Assembly: GCA_021778315.1 (NCBI GenBank)
Contig: JAJYCQ010000007.1
Location: forward strand, 3,893 to 67,892
DNA length: 64,000 bases
Origin: Acidobacteriota bacterium
GTDB lineage: Bacteria > Acidobacteriota > Terriglobia > Terriglobales > Acidobacteriaceae
Direction: 5' to 3'
A program made the translations under genes and the position numbers. Position 1 is the stretch's first letter. The number at the start of each line of letters is the position of its first letter. The notes under the pieces are model-generated. The model did not search any database. It saw only the letters and a list, made by a program, of their open reading frames with translations, and was not told the origin of the DNA. This document shows, piece after piece, positions 50,161 to 59,299 of the stretch.

Positions 50161-51741
50161 ATGGAGATTGATCTTGCGGGTGCAGGGGTTCCGGTAGCGG
50201 CGGTTCGGTCGCAGGTGTGCGTGGTGGGGGCGGGGATTGCGGGACTGACGGTGGCGCGGAGGCTGGCGCAGCGCGGCGTGGATGTGGTGGTGATCGAGGC
50301 CGGCGGGCGCGAGGTGGAGGAGGCGGGGCAGCAGCTGTTTGCGGAGGCGGAGCTGACTGGGCGGGCGCATGTGGGAACGATCGATGGACGGGCGAGGGTG
50401 CTGGGGGGAACGTCGGTGTGGTGGGGCGGGCAGGTGCTGGGGATGACGCGCGATGCGGCTGCGGCGTGGCCGGTGGCGTGGGAGGAGATGGAGAGATTCC
50501 TGGCTGAGGCGGAGCAGTTGGTCGAGGTGGACTCGCTGCCGTATGAGGGGGCGGAGTTTTTTGCGGCGACGGGCGCGGCGGTGCCTCCGATGATTGCGGA
50601 GTTGGGTGAGGTGGATGCGAGGATGTCGAAGTGGATGGGGTTCTCGCGGAGGAATTTTGCGGGGACGGTGGGGAAGGAGTTGCTGGCGCATCCGAGGGCG
50701 AGGATTTATTTGCATGCGCAGGTGAGGGAGTTGTTGCTGACCGCGTCGGGAGAGCGATTGGAGGCGGTTGTGGTGCGGACGGCCTCGGGTGCGGCGGTTC
50801 GATTCGAAGCGGAAGAGTTTGTGCTGGCGACGGGAACGGTGGAGACGTCTCGGCTGCTGCTGGCTTCGCGGACGGTTGCGGCGGAGGGTGTGGGGAATGC
50901 GAATGACCAGGTGGGGCGAGGGTTTCATGATCATGTGACGCTGCCGGTGGCAACGCTGACGGGAGCTGCGCGGGAGAGAATTTTGCGGGAGCTTCGGCCG
51001 TGGGTGTTGGGCGGGACGGTGCATAGCGTGAAGTTTGAGGCGTCGCGAAGGTTGCGGGAACGGTTGGGAGTGAATCCGGTGCTGGCGCATGTGGCGCTGG
51101 ATGAGCCGGAGGGTTCGGGGGTTGCGGTGGTGCGGGAGTTGTTGACGGCGATGCAGCGCGGAGAGTTTGGGAGGGCGTTGACGACGCATGCGGCGCGGGT
51201 TCCGGGGGCGGCGGTGGAGGCGGTGAGATTGGCTTGGGAGGCGAAGGTGCGGCGGCGGAGATTCGTGTCGGAGGATGCGGTGGTGAAGCTGCAGATGAAT
51301 GTGGCGCAGGATGTGGGGTCGCAGTCGCGGGTGATGCTGGATGAGGGGAGGGATGCGAGTGGGATGCCGCGGGTGGTGGTGGATTGGCGCGTGTCGGCGA
51401 ATGAGATTGCGACGCTGCAGAGGTATGCGGGGTATCTGCGGGAGAGGTTTGAGGGGATGGGTTTGAGGGACGTGGAGTGGGTACGCGAGATGTTTGTGGA
51501 GGGCGCAGAGCTGCCGGGGATGGAGGACGCGCGACATGCGATGGGCGGGGCTTGCATGGGAACGGATCCTCTGAGCAGCGTGGTGGATGCGGAGATGAGA
51601 GTGCATGGGGTTGCGAATCTTTCGATTGCCAGTGCTGCTACGTTTCCGGATGGGAGCGCGCAGCTGCCGACGTTGACGATGATGGCGCTGGCGCTGCGGC
51701 TGGCAGAACGGATAGGGCAGGGATTAGGGAATAGGGATTAG
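50161..51741 (+). CDS. GMC-family oxidoreductase
   Basis: A 526-residue FAD enzyme. The ADP-binding Rossmann motif is VCVVGAGIAGLTVARRLAQR at the N-terminus, GGTSVWWGGQVLGM is the second FAD contact, and the GMC C-terminal domain ends with GGACMGTDPLSSVVDAEMRV and NLSIASAATFPDGSAQLPTL. The catalytic His/Asn lie in HAMGGACMG. Oxidises alcohols, sugars or sterols; substrate unknown. Start follows GAGGGAG. The last residues (RIGQGLGNRD) and the stop come from a family A repeat. Confidence 0.9.
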   Translation: MEIDLAGAGVPVAAVRSQVCVVGAGIAGLTVARRLAQRGVDVVVIEAGGREVEEAGQQLFAEAELTGRAHVGTIDGRARVLGGTSVWWGGQVLGMTRDAAAAWPVAWEEMERFLAEAEQLVEVDSLPYEGAEFFAATGAAVPPMIAELGEVDARMSKWMGFSRRNFAGTVGKELLAHPRARIYLHAQVRELLLTASGERLEAVVVRTASGAAVRFEAEEFVLATGTVETSRLLLASRTVAAEGVGNANDQVGRGFHDHVTLPVATLTGAARERILRELRPWVLGGTVHSVKFEASRRLRERLGVNPVLAHVALDEPEGSGVAVVRELLTAMQRGEFGRALTTHAARVPGAAVEAVRLAWEAKVRRRRFVSEDAVVKLQMNVAQDVGSQSRVMLDEGRDASGMPRVVVDWRVSANEIATLQRYAGYLRERFEGMGLRDVEWVREMFVEGAELPGMEDARHAMGGACMGTDPLSSVVDAEMRVHGVANLSIASAATFPDGSAQLPTLTMMALALRLAERIGQGLGNRD

Positions 51742-51747
51742 GGATTC
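51716..51747. repeat. Family A repeat encoding the GMC oxidoreductase tail
   Basis: GGGCAGGGATTAGGGAATAG then GGATTAGGGATTCGG, with the stop codon inside. Confidence 0.85.
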
Positions 51748-51776
51748 GGTGCGGCTGAGCGGATACACTGGGGAGC

Positions 51777-52421
51777 GTGGCTTCCTTCACGCGTAAAGAG
51801 AGATTGATGCTGGCGATTGTGCCGCCGATGGCGGCGCTGCTGATTCGTGTGTTGGGGGCTACGCTGCGATATCGCGATGTGAATGCGGAGGGGACTCCGA
51901 ATGGGCATACGATGCCGGGGCCGACGGTGTTTGCATTTTGGCATTGCACGATGCTGACTTCGGCGCACCGGTTTAGGAATTTGGGGATTGCGATTTTGAT
52001 TTCGCGATCGTTTGATGGAGAGTTGATTGCGCGGACGGTGGAGCGGCTGGGATTTTTGGCGGTGCGGGGATCGAGTTCGCGGGGAGGTGCGGCGGGATTG
52101 AAGGGCATGGCGGAGGCGTATGCGGCGGGGCACCGGTGCGCGTTTACGGCGGATGGGCCGAGAGGGCCGGCGAGGGTGGCGAAGGCCGGGCCGGTGCAGC
52201 TTGCGGAGTTGGCGGGGGCGACTTGGATTGGGGCTTATCATGCGCAGCCTTCGAGGGCTTGGTATTTGAAGAGCTGGGATCGATTTATGATTCCGAAGCC
52301 GTTTTCTACGGTGACGTTTGGATGGCCGGCGCATGTGAAGCCGGAGTTGGAGCTTGTGCAGCGGGCGATGGATGAGGCCGTGGCGATGGCTCAGATGCAG
52401 GGATTAGGTATTAGGGATTAG
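51777..52421 (+). CDS. DUF374 lysophospholipid acyltransferase-like protein
   Basis: A 214-residue inner-membrane-associated acyltransferase-like protein. N-terminal hydrophobic segment ([18 protein letters not shown]), then [19 protein letters not shown], which carries the FWH..M motif of DUF374 in place of the usual NHxxxx[34 protein letters not shown] and [11 protein letters not shown]. Likely involved in lipid A or phospholipid assembly; substrate not predictable. The start is GTG 51777. The C-terminal QGLGIRD and stop are from a family A repeat. Confidence 0.85.
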   Translation: MASFTRKERLMLAIVPPMAALLIRVLGATLRYRDVNAEGTPNGHTMPGPTVFAFWHCTMLTSAHRFRNLGIAILISRSFDGELIARTVERLGFLAVRGSSSRGGAAGLKGMAEAYAAGHRCAFTADGPRGPARVAKAGPVQLAELAGATWIGAYHAQPSRAWYLKSWDRFMIPKPFSTVTFGWPAHVKPELELVQRAMDEAVAMAQMQGLGIRD

Positions 52422-52427
52422 GGATTG
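52397..52427. repeat. Family A repeat encoding the DUF374 tail
   Basis: GCAGGGATTAGGTATTAGGG then ATTAGGGATTGG, overlapping the stop codon. Confidence 0.85.
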
Positions 52428-52434
52428 GATTTCG

Positions 52435-53559
52435 ATGCTGGTATCGGATTTTGGGTATGAGTTGCCGGATGAGTTGATTGCGCAGCGGCCGCCGGAGGTG
52501 CGGGGGACGAGCCGTATGTTGACGCTTGATCGGAGGACGGGGGCGTTTGCGGATCGGAGTTTTGGGGACCTGCCGTCGTTGCTGCGGGCGGGCGATTTGC
52601 TGGTGCTGAATGACTCGCGGGTGATTCCGGCGCGGCTGTTTGCTACGCGTGTGGGGTTGACGACGCAGGAGAAATCGCCGGTGCCTCGTGGGGTTGTGGA
52701 GGTATTGCTGACGGAGCGGCTGGTTGGGCTGCCTGGGGGACAGGCGGAGTGGTCTGCGCTGGTGCGGCCGGCGAAGAAGGTGCAGGTGGGGGAGCGATTA
52801 TTGTTTGGCGCTGCAGCTTCGGGGGAGGCCGTGCTACGGGCCGAGGTGATGGCGGCGGGAGAGTTTGGCGAGCGCACGCTGCGGTTCGATGCGGTGGATG
52901 ATTTTTATGCGGAGCTGGAGCGGATTGGGCATCTGCCGCTGCCTCCTTATATTCGGCGCGAGAAAGATGTGCCGGATCGGGCGGAGGATCGGGAGCGGTA
53001 CCAGACGGTGTATTCGCGGCCGCTGGGGAGTGCGGAGGCTCGTGGGTCGTCGGCTGCACCGACGGCGGGGCTGCACTTTACTCCGGAGATTTTGGATGAG
53101 CTGCGAGGGCGTGGGGTGGAGGTGGTGACGTTGACGCTGCATGTGGGGCTGGGGACGTTTCAGCCGGTGCGGGCGGAGCGGACCGAGGAGATCAAGCTGC
53201 ATGCGGAGAGCTATACGATCTCAGCGGAGACGGCGGCGGCGGTGAACCGCGCGAGAGTGGAGGGGCGGCGGATACTTGCGGCGGGGACGACGAGCACTCG
53301 GACGCTGGAGCATGTGGCTCGCGTGTTTGGAGATAGGGGTATTGAGGCTCACTCGGGGAGTACGAGTTTATTTTTGTCGCCGGGCGCGGAGTTCAAGGTG
53401 GTGAGTGGGTTGCTGACGAATTTTCATCTGCCGGAGTCGACGCTGTTGATGCTGGTGTCGGCGTTTGCGGGACGGGAGAAGGTGCTGGCGGCTTATGCGC
53501 ATGCGGTGGAGCAGCGGTATCGTTTTTTTTCGTATGGCGACTGTATGCTGATTGTTTAG
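52435..53559 (+). CDS. queA: S-adenosylmethionine:tRNA ribosyltransferase-isomerase
   Basis: A 374-residue enzyme that transfers the ribosyl of SAM to preQ1 in tRNA, forming epoxyqueuosine. Family text: [67 protein letters not shown] and [20 protein letters not shown]. Start 52435 ATG 14 bases after the DUF374 stop. Followed by a long repeat tract. Confidence 0.96.
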   Translation: MLVSDFGYELPDELIAQRPPEVRGTSRMLTLDRRTGAFADRSFGDLPSLLRAGDLLVLNDSRVIPARLFATRVGLTTQEKSPVPRGVVEVLLTERLVGLPGGQAEWSALVRPAKKVQVGERLLFGAAASGEAVLRAEVMAAGEFGERTLRFDAVDDFYAELERIGHLPLPPYIRREKDVPDRAEDRERYQTVYSRPLGSAEARGSSAAPTAGLHFTPEILDELRGRGVEVVTLTLHVGLGTFQPVRAERTEEIKLHAESYTISAETAAAVNRARVEGRRILAAGTTSTRTLEHVARVFGDRGIEAHSGSTSLFLSPGAEFKVVSGLLTNFHLPESTLLMLVSAFAGREKVLAAYAHAVEQRYRFFSYGDCMLIV

Positions 53560-53560
53560 A

Positions 53561-53872
53561 GGCAGGGATTGAAGGGCAGGGATTAGGGGATAGGGATTAG
53601 GAGTGCAAGTGCAGAAGCAGATTCCTCCGCTGCGCTGCGGAATGACAGGCAGAAAAGCAAGTGCAAGAACGAATGCAAGAGCAAGAGCAAGAGCAAAGGC
53701 AAGAGCAAAGGCAAAGGCAAGAGCAAAGGCAAAGGCAAAGGCAAGAGCCAATATAGTGGTCCTTCGCTTTGCTCTAGGATGACGGGATTTTTGGGGGTGC
53801 TAGGGAGTGTAAGAGCAACTGCAAGAACAAGAGCAACTGCAGATCCTTACGGGATGACAAATAAAAGAGCGC
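53561..53872. repeat. Family A plus family B compound tract between queA and polA
   Basis: GGCAGGGATTGAAGGGCAGG (family A, 53561-53602), then hairpin ATTCCTCCGCTGCGCTGCGG, AATGACAGGCAGAAAAGCAA, more than 90 bases of GAGCAAAGGCAAGAGCAA-type repeats, GTCCTTCGCTTTGCTCTAGG, ATGACGGG, a GAGCAACTGCAAGAAC tract and ATCCTTACGGGATGACA. It fills most of a 379-base gap. Confidence 0.88.
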
Positions 53873-53938
53873 GAGTCAGAGTTTCGGCGGGTGGATTTGT
53901 TCGGGAATGGTTGAAGGAAAGATGAGAGTGATTTTGAA

Positions 53939-56929
53939 ATGATGACGAACAAAAACATGACGACGGATAAGCCACCGATTTATTTGTTGGACTCGATGGC
54001 GTTTATTTTTCGGGCGTATCACGCGATGGCTCGCATGAGGCCGATGACGACGCGGACGGGGATACCTACGGCGGCAACTTATGTCTTTGTGAACATGATT
54101 AATAAGTTGCGCGCGGATTTTAAGCCGGAGTATCTGGCGGCGGTGTATGACGTAGGGGCTCCGCTGCATCGGTATGAACTGGCTACGCAGATGAAGGGCG
54201 TGCAGAAGTTTAATAGCAAGACGCAGCAGTTTGAGACGGTGGAGTATGCGGGGTACAAGGCGAATCGCGCGGAGACTCCTCCGGATTTAATTCAGCAGCA
54301 GCCTTATATTCGGCGGGCGCTGGAGGCGTTCAGGATTCCAATTTTGTACTACGAGGGGTTCGAGGCTGATGATGTGATCGGCACGCTGAGCCGGCAGCTT
54401 TCGGCGCTGGGGCACAAGGTGTTTGTGGTGTCGTCGGATAAGGACATGATGCAGTTGGTGAATGCGGACGTGTCGATCTTGAATCCTACGAAGGACAATT
54501 TAATTCTTGATCCGGCGGGAGTGGAGAAGGTGCTGGGGGTTCCTCCGGAGCGCGTGGTGGATGTGATGGCGCTGCGGGGAGATGCGATTGACAATATTCC
54601 GGGAGCTCCGGGAATTGGGGACAAGGGGTCGGTGGAGTTGATTCAGCAGTTCGGCACGGTGGAGGGCGCGCTGGATCATGCGGACGAGGTGAAGAAGAAG
54701 ACGTATCGCGAGTCGCTGCAGAATAATCGCGAGAATATTTTGCTGTCGAAGGAGTTGGTGACGATTGATACGTCGGTGCCGATTGAGTTTTCGATTGACG
54801 CGATGCGGACGCGGCCGGTGGACAATGCTGCGTGTCGAGCGCTGTTTACGGAGCTTGAGTTTACGACGATGTTGAAGGACCTGGCTCCGGATGCGGATGC
54901 GGTGCTGACGACGTATAACGTGAAGGCGACGGCGGAGGACGTGGCGCAGTTGTTGATGGAGGCTCGTGCGGCGGGGCATTTGGCGATTGCGATGGCGTCG
55001 AATTCGCAGGCGGTGGCGGAGGAGATGGGCGCGGATGCGGCGGCTGATGCGGAGGTGGAAGCGGAGCCTGGTCCGGCGGAGACGATGTCGTTGTTTGGTG
55101 CCCCGGAGGCTGAGGTGAAGGCGGCGGTGAGCGCGGTGGATCCAGCGTGCCGGCTGGGGTTGGCGGTGACGGCGGCGGAGGCGATGGAGGTGTCGCTGGA
55201 GATGCCGGGGGTTCGCGAGGCGTTAATGGATGCGACGCTGCCGAAGCAGGTGCATGATCTGAAGGCGGTGCTGCGTGCGCTCGAACCGCATGGTGTTGAG
55301 CTGGCGGGAGCGGTGACGGATGTGATGCTGGAGAGCTATCTGCTGAACCCTACGCATAGCTCGCACACGCTGGTGGATATGGCGGCGCGGACTACAAGCC
55401 TGGCGCTGACGCACCAGGTGACGAAGGATAATCCTGCGGACCCGAAGAGGTTGGCAGAGGCCGCCGCTGCGGTGGTGCGGTTGGCGAAGACGCTGGGCGA
55501 GCAGATGCAAGAAGCAGGGATTAGGGGACAGGGATTAGGGATTAGCGAGAGGCTGGTGGATGAGCCAGGGTTGGGTGGGGCGATTACGACGGAAATGATG
55601 TTTGGAAGAACAGGGACTAGGGAACAGGGATTAGGGATTAAAAAGCGGGTCGAGGGCGAGTCGGCTTCGGCGTTGAATGAGGACTCGACGCTGGAGGATG
55701 TTTATTGGAAGTTGGATTTGCCGCTGGTGCGGGTGCTGTTGCAGATGGAGCGGGTGGGCGTGCGGGTGGATAGTGATGTGCTGCGGGCGATGAGTTCGCG
55801 GCTGGCGGTGACGATCGATGATTTGGCGGAGCAGGTGTATGCGAGTTCGGGGCATCGATTTAATATCAACTCGCCAAAGCAGTTGGGGGATGTGCTGTTC
55901 AATAAGATGGATCTGCCGAAGCCGATGAAGCATGGCAAGGGCAAGGTGATTTCTACGGCGCAGGATATTTTGGAGGATTTGGCGGAGCGGACGGATGTCG
56001 AAGGACATGAAGTGCCGGCGCTGGTGTTGGAGTATCGGCAACTGCAGAAGTTGAAGGGGACGTATCTGGATGCGTTGCCGGCGCTGGCGGATTCGCAGGG
56101 GCGGATTCATACGACGTTCAATCAGGTGGGTACGGCTACGGGGCGACTGAGTTCGACGAATCCGAATTTGCAGAATATTCCGGTGCGGACGGCGGTGGGG
56201 AGAGAGATTCGCGCGGCGTTTATTGCGGCGGAGGGGAATCTTTTGATGTCGGCTGATTATTCGCAGATTGAGTTGCGTTTGATGGCGCATTTTTCGCAGG
56301 ACCCGCTGCTGCTGGATGCGTATCGCACGGGGAAAGATATTCATACGCTTACGGCGGCGGAGGTGTTTGAGGTGGACGCGGAAACGATGGATAAGGAGAC
56401 TCGCGCGCGGGCGAAGGCGGTGAACTTCGGAATTGTGTATGGTATTTCACCGTTTGGTTTAGCAGCGCAGTTGGGGATCGATCAGAAGATTGCGAAGGAA
56501 TATATTGCGCGATATTTTGAGCGGTATAAGGGTGTGGCGGAGTTTATTGAGCGGACGCTGGAGACGGTGCGGCGCGATCAGTCAGTGCGGACTGCGTTTG
56601 GGAGGGTGAGGCCGATTCCGGATATTCAATCGCGGAATCCGAATCAGCGCGGGTTTGCGGAGAGGACGGCGGTGAATACTCCTCTGCAGGGAACGGCGGC
56701 GGACTTGATCAAGATTGCGATGTTGCGGATTGATGCGGCGATGCGGTCGCGGAATTTTAAGTCGGTGATGACGCTGCAGGTGCATGACGAGCTGCTGTTT
56801 GATGTGGTGCCGGAGGAGGCGGAGGAGTTGCAGGAGCTGGTGAAGCGGGAGATGGAGTCGGCTGCGGAGTTTAGTGTGCCGATTGTGGCGGAGGTTGGTT
56901 TGGGAAAGAATTGGCGGGATATCAAGTGA
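53939..56929 (+). CDS. polA: DNA polymerase I with two in-frame repeat insertions
   Basis: A 996-residue family A polymerase for Okazaki fragment processing and repair. The 5'-3' exonuclease domain is residues 1-310 (LLDSMAFIFRAYHAM, YYEGFEADDVIGTLSRQL, IPGAPGIGDKGSVELIQQFG). The 3'-5' exonuclease region (about 340-520) lacks the DxE metal motif, so proofreading is probably absent, as in Taq-like enzymes. Polymerase motifs A (LLMSADYSQIELRLMAHFSQ), B (RARAKAVNFGIVYGISPFGL) and C (LQVHDELLFDV) are complete. Between exonuclease and polymerase domains residues about 523-537 (AGIRGQGLGISERL) and 556-568 (TGTREQGLGIKKR) are encoded by family A repeats. Start may be 53939 or 53957. Confidence 0.95.
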   Translation: MMTNKNMTTDKPPIYLLDSMAFIFRAYHAMARMRPMTTRTGIPTAATYVFVNMINKLRADFKPEYLAAVYDVGAPLHRYELATQMKGVQKFNSKTQQFETVEYAGYKANRAETPPDLIQQQPYIRRALEAFRIPILYYEGFEADDVIGTLSRQLSALGHKVFVVSSDKDMMQLVNADVSILNPTKDNLILDPAGVEKVLGVPPERVVDVMALRGDAIDNIPGAPGIGDKGSVELIQQFGTVEGALDHADEVKKKTYRESLQNNRENILLSKELVTIDTSVPIEFSIDAMRTRPVDNAACRALFTELEFTTMLKDLAPDADAVLTTYNVKATAEDVAQLLMEARAAGHLAIAMASNSQAVAEEMGADAAADAEVEAEPGPAETMSLFGAPEAEVKAAVSAVDPACRLGLAVTAAEAMEVSLEMPGVREALMDATLPKQVHDLKAVLRALEPHGVELAGAVTDVMLESYLLNPTHSSHTLVDMAARTTSLALTHQVTKDNPADPKRLAEAAAAVVRLAKTLGEQMQEAGIRGQGLGISERLVDEPGLGGAITTEMMFGRTGTREQGLGIKKRVEGESASALNEDSTLEDVYWKLDLPLVRVLLQMERVGVRVDSDVLRAMSSRLAVTIDDLAEQVYASSGHRFNINSPKQLGDVLFNKMDLPKPMKHGKGKVISTAQDILEDLAERTDVEGHEVPALVLEYRQLQKLKGTYLDALPALADSQGRIHTTFNQVGTATGRLSSTNPNLQNIPVRTAVGREIRAAFIAAEGNLLMSADYSQIELRLMAHFSQDPLLLDAYRTGKDIHTLTAAEVFEVDAETMDKETRARAKAVNFGIVYGISPFGLAAQLGIDQKIAKEYIARYFERYKGVAEFIERTLETVRRDQSVRTAFGRVRPIPDIQSRNPNQRGFAERTAVNTPLQGTAADLIKIAMLRIDAAMRSRNFKSVMTLQVHDELLFDVVPEEAEELQELVKREMESAAEFSVPIVAEVGLGKNWRDIK
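55511..55547. repeat. Family A repeat inside polA, copy 1
   Basis: GAAGCAGGGATTAGGGGACA then GGGATTAGGGATTAGCGAG, in frame, translating as AGIRGQGLGISE. Confidence 0.9.
55607..55641. repeat. Family A repeat inside polA, copy 2
   Basis: GAACAGGGACTAGGGAACAG then GGATTAGGGATTAAAA, in frame, translating as TGTREQGLGIKK. Confidence 0.9.
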
Positions 56930-56967
56930 GTCCTACGCGGACGGGTCCTGCGCGGACGGCGAGGGTT
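56928..56967. repeat. Family D words after polA
   Basis: AGTCCTACGCGGACGG then GTCCTGCGCGGACGGCGAGG, directly at the polA stop, followed by a second small repeat (GTTAAGTGCTGCG twice, 56965-57002). Confidence 0.75.
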
Positions 56968-57016
56968 AAGTGCTGCGTGGGGGGGCGGGAGTTAAGTGCT
57001 GCGCGGGGGAGCTAAG

Positions 57017-57928
57017 ATGGTGGGTATGCGAAGGCTGGGTGTTGTGGTTGTGATGATGCTGTCGTCGATGGTGGGGGTGGCGCAGCAGAGGACGCTGCTG
57101 CTGTGGCCGAAGGGGAATCCTGAGCCGTCGAAGGTGGTGGGGCCGGAGGTGGATCCGACTACGGATGCGAACCGTATGGTGTCGGGCAAGGTGACGGTGC
57201 GGGTGACGAATGTGAGACAGCCGACGCTGACGGTGTATCCGCCGAAGGGGAAGAATACGGGCGCGGCGGCGCTGGTGTTTCCGGGTGGATCGTATGTGCG
57301 GCTGGCGTACAACATCGAGGGCACGGAGGTGTGCGATTGGTTGAACTCGATTGGGATGACGTGCGTGCTGGTGAAGTATCGCGTGCCGGAGGAGGGACAC
57401 TATCCGGCGAATGTGGAAGACCTGGAGGACGCGCAGCAGGCGATGCGGATGACGCGGGTGCATGCTGCGGAGTGGGGGATTGATCCGCAGCGGATTGGGG
57501 TGATTGGATTTTCCGCGGGAGCGCATCTGGCGGTGGTGTTGAGTACGCATCCGGATTTCGAGGGGAAGAATGTGGCGGCGTCTGCGGTGGATGCGCGACC
57601 TGATTTTCAGATGGTGATTTATCCGGGATGGCTGACGGGGCCGGGGGGTAAGGTGGATGCTTCGGTGGCTCCGAATGCCGGGGTGCCTCCTACGTTTTTA
57701 GTGCAGGCGGAGAATGATTACACCGCGCATGTGGAGAATGTGCTGGGGTATTTTCAGGCGTTGAAGGATGCGAGGATTCCTGCGGAGCTGCACGTGTATA
57801 CGGAGGGCGGGCATGGGTTCGGGATGCGGCCTACGGAGCTGCCGATCTCGCACTGGGGAGCGGTGGCGGAGATTTGGCTGCATACGATTCATGTGCTGGG
57901 GGAGCCGGGAGTGGTGGGGAGGCCTTGA
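57017..57928 (+). CDS. Secreted alpha/beta-hydrolase (esterase/acetyl xylan esterase-like)
   Basis: A 303-residue exported hydrolase. Signal peptide MVGMRRLGVVVVMMLSSMVG, cleavage near VAQQ. The oxyanion text is VFPGGSYVRLAYN, the nucleophile elbow GFSAGAH (Ser), acid in LVQAENDYTAHVEN (Asp) and base in GGHGFGM (His). This set matches small dienelactone/BD-FAE-like esterases that deacetylate plant sugars. GGGGGAG lies five bases ahead of ATG 57017; ATG 57026 is an alternative. With the GH28 and GH13 genes it fits a plant-polymer lifestyle. Confidence 0.88.
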   Translation: MVGMRRLGVVVVMMLSSMVGVAQQRTLLLWPKGNPEPSKVVGPEVDPTTDANRMVSGKVTVRVTNVRQPTLTVYPPKGKNTGAAALVFPGGSYVRLAYNIEGTEVCDWLNSIGMTCVLVKYRVPEEGHYPANVEDLEDAQQAMRMTRVHAAEWGIDPQRIGVIGFSAGAHLAVVLSTHPDFEGKNVAASAVDARPDFQMVIYPGWLTGPGGKVDASVAPNAGVPPTFLVQAENDYTAHVENVLGYFQALKDARIPAELHVYTEGGHGFGMRPTELPISHWGAVAEIWLHTIHVLGEPGVVGRP

Positions 57929-58008
57929 GGGCGGGAAGGGAGTCGGTGGCGATATTTTGGTGCTAATCGCGGCTGAGGTTGAGTTTGGAAATAATGGAGA
58001 GACATCAA

Positions 58009-59292
58009 ATGAGTTCAACCCGCCGCGTTGCCACGATTGACTTGGAGTTTTTGCATAGGTCTTTCTATGAAACGGTCACAAATGCGGCTAATATCAAACT
58101 GCTGGAACTTGTCGAGTCAAAACTTGGGGAGCAAGGTATTTCTCTCCAAGACCCAGAGCGCGAAGAAATTCTCCGCCAGATCACAGCTGATCCAACACAG
58201 TTGCGGCTGTCTATTGACCGAGATAACAGTGATCGCGACCTCTCGATAAAGATCACCGATGAGGATTTCGGCCAGCTTAATCGAGCAATATCAAGACTCG
58301 AAGCTAAACTTCCAGAGCTGTTTGAGCAGTCTGCTACCTTTTCGGCAGAGTTGATTCTGAAGTCGCTAAAGCAAAGGTGGAAGGAAGAATCAAAACTTCA
58401 GAGGAAAGAGATTGCCTCTTTCGAAAGAAACCTTTATCTAAGATGGAAACGACCCCTCGAGCTATTGCGTCAGTTCCTCACGATGTGCGGCGAATTGGCA
58501 GCTAGTTATCGAGCCGAGGTAGACCTTGACTCGGCTCGACCTAAGTTGTGGGAGCTGCTCACGCGCTTGAATGCTAGGGCTCTTCGTGTAGCGGAGGAGA
58601 TTTTCTGCTTGCTGAAGACGGGTCATGCTGATGGGGCATTAGTCCGCTGGCGCACAGTACATGAGATAGCAGTCACAATTCGCTTTCTCGTCAAGCACGG
58701 AGAAGACGCTGCAATTAGATACATCGATCATCAGTGGGTTGGAAGTAAGAAAAGCGCTGATGAATATCAAAAGGTATTCGGAGATGATCTAGAATCCACG
58801 ATTTCACAGGAGGAACTTCAGCGTTTGAATGACGGCTATTCAGCAATGTTGAATAAGCATGGATTTGAATTTCGTCATGATTATGGATGGGCTGCAAAGG
58901 CTCTTTCGATAGCTAAGCCAAACTTTAAACACATTGAGGAATCGGTGGCGGCCTCTCGTTATCGACCACACTATCAGTGGGCGAGTCAGGGGTTACATGC
59001 AGGATCTAAAGGAACATATGCTCCTCTGTCAGGAGACGCCCCCATTCTCTTAATTGGCCCATCAAATACAGGTTTGGCTGACCCAGCACAAGCGCTTTCA
59101 CATGTGCTAACCGAAATTGCAGAAGATATCTCCAGTCTCCATTTAAGTCTGGATGCACTAGTGATCCTGAAAATGTTGAGGACGCTTCGTGATGAGATCA
59201 ATGAAGCGTTCCTTGAGTGCCATTGGAAACTCGAGGAAGACGAGGCCAAGCTGGATGCGAGTGAATCAGGTTCCGAAGGCGCATTGAACTAG
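58009..59292 (+). CDS. DUF5677 domain protein, low G+C
   Basis: A 427-residue soluble helical protein. The central part RALRVAEEIFCLLKTGHADG, ALVRWRTVHEIAVTIRFLVK, HGEDAAIRYIDHQW has the DUF5677 pattern. ATG 58009 follows GGAGAG; earlier starts (57994, 57979) lack a ribosome site. The G+C content and codon use are clearly lower than in the neighbours glmM and the esterase, suggesting horizontal transfer. DUF5677 proteins are scattered in accessory regions with unknown function. Gene is alone, with no mobility gene next to it. Confidence 0.78.
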   Translation: MSSTRRVATIDLEFLHRSFYETVTNAANIKLLELVESKLGEQGISLQDPEREEILRQITADPTQLRLSIDRDNSDRDLSIKITDEDFGQLNRAISRLEAKLPELFEQSATFSAELILKSLKQRWKEESKLQRKEIASFERNLYLRWKRPLELLRQFLTMCGELAASYRAEVDLDSARPKLWELLTRLNARALRVAEEIFCLLKTGHADGALVRWRTVHEIAVTIRFLVKHGEDAAIRYIDHQWVGSKKSADEYQKVFGDDLESTISQEELQRLNDGYSAMLNKHGFEFRHDYGWAAKALSIAKPNFKHIEESVAASRYRPHYQWASQGLHAGSKGTYAPLSGDAPILLIGPSNTGLADPAQALSHVLTEIAEDISSLHLSLDALVILKMLRTLRDEINEAFLECHWKLEEDEAKLDASESGSEGALN

Positions 59293-59299
59293 CTGGTTC

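Noticed and set aside
53601..53872. Possible CRISPR array in the GCAA-rich tract
   Set aside because: The units are short and irregular (5-11 bases), with no regularly spaced unique spacers and no cas genes.
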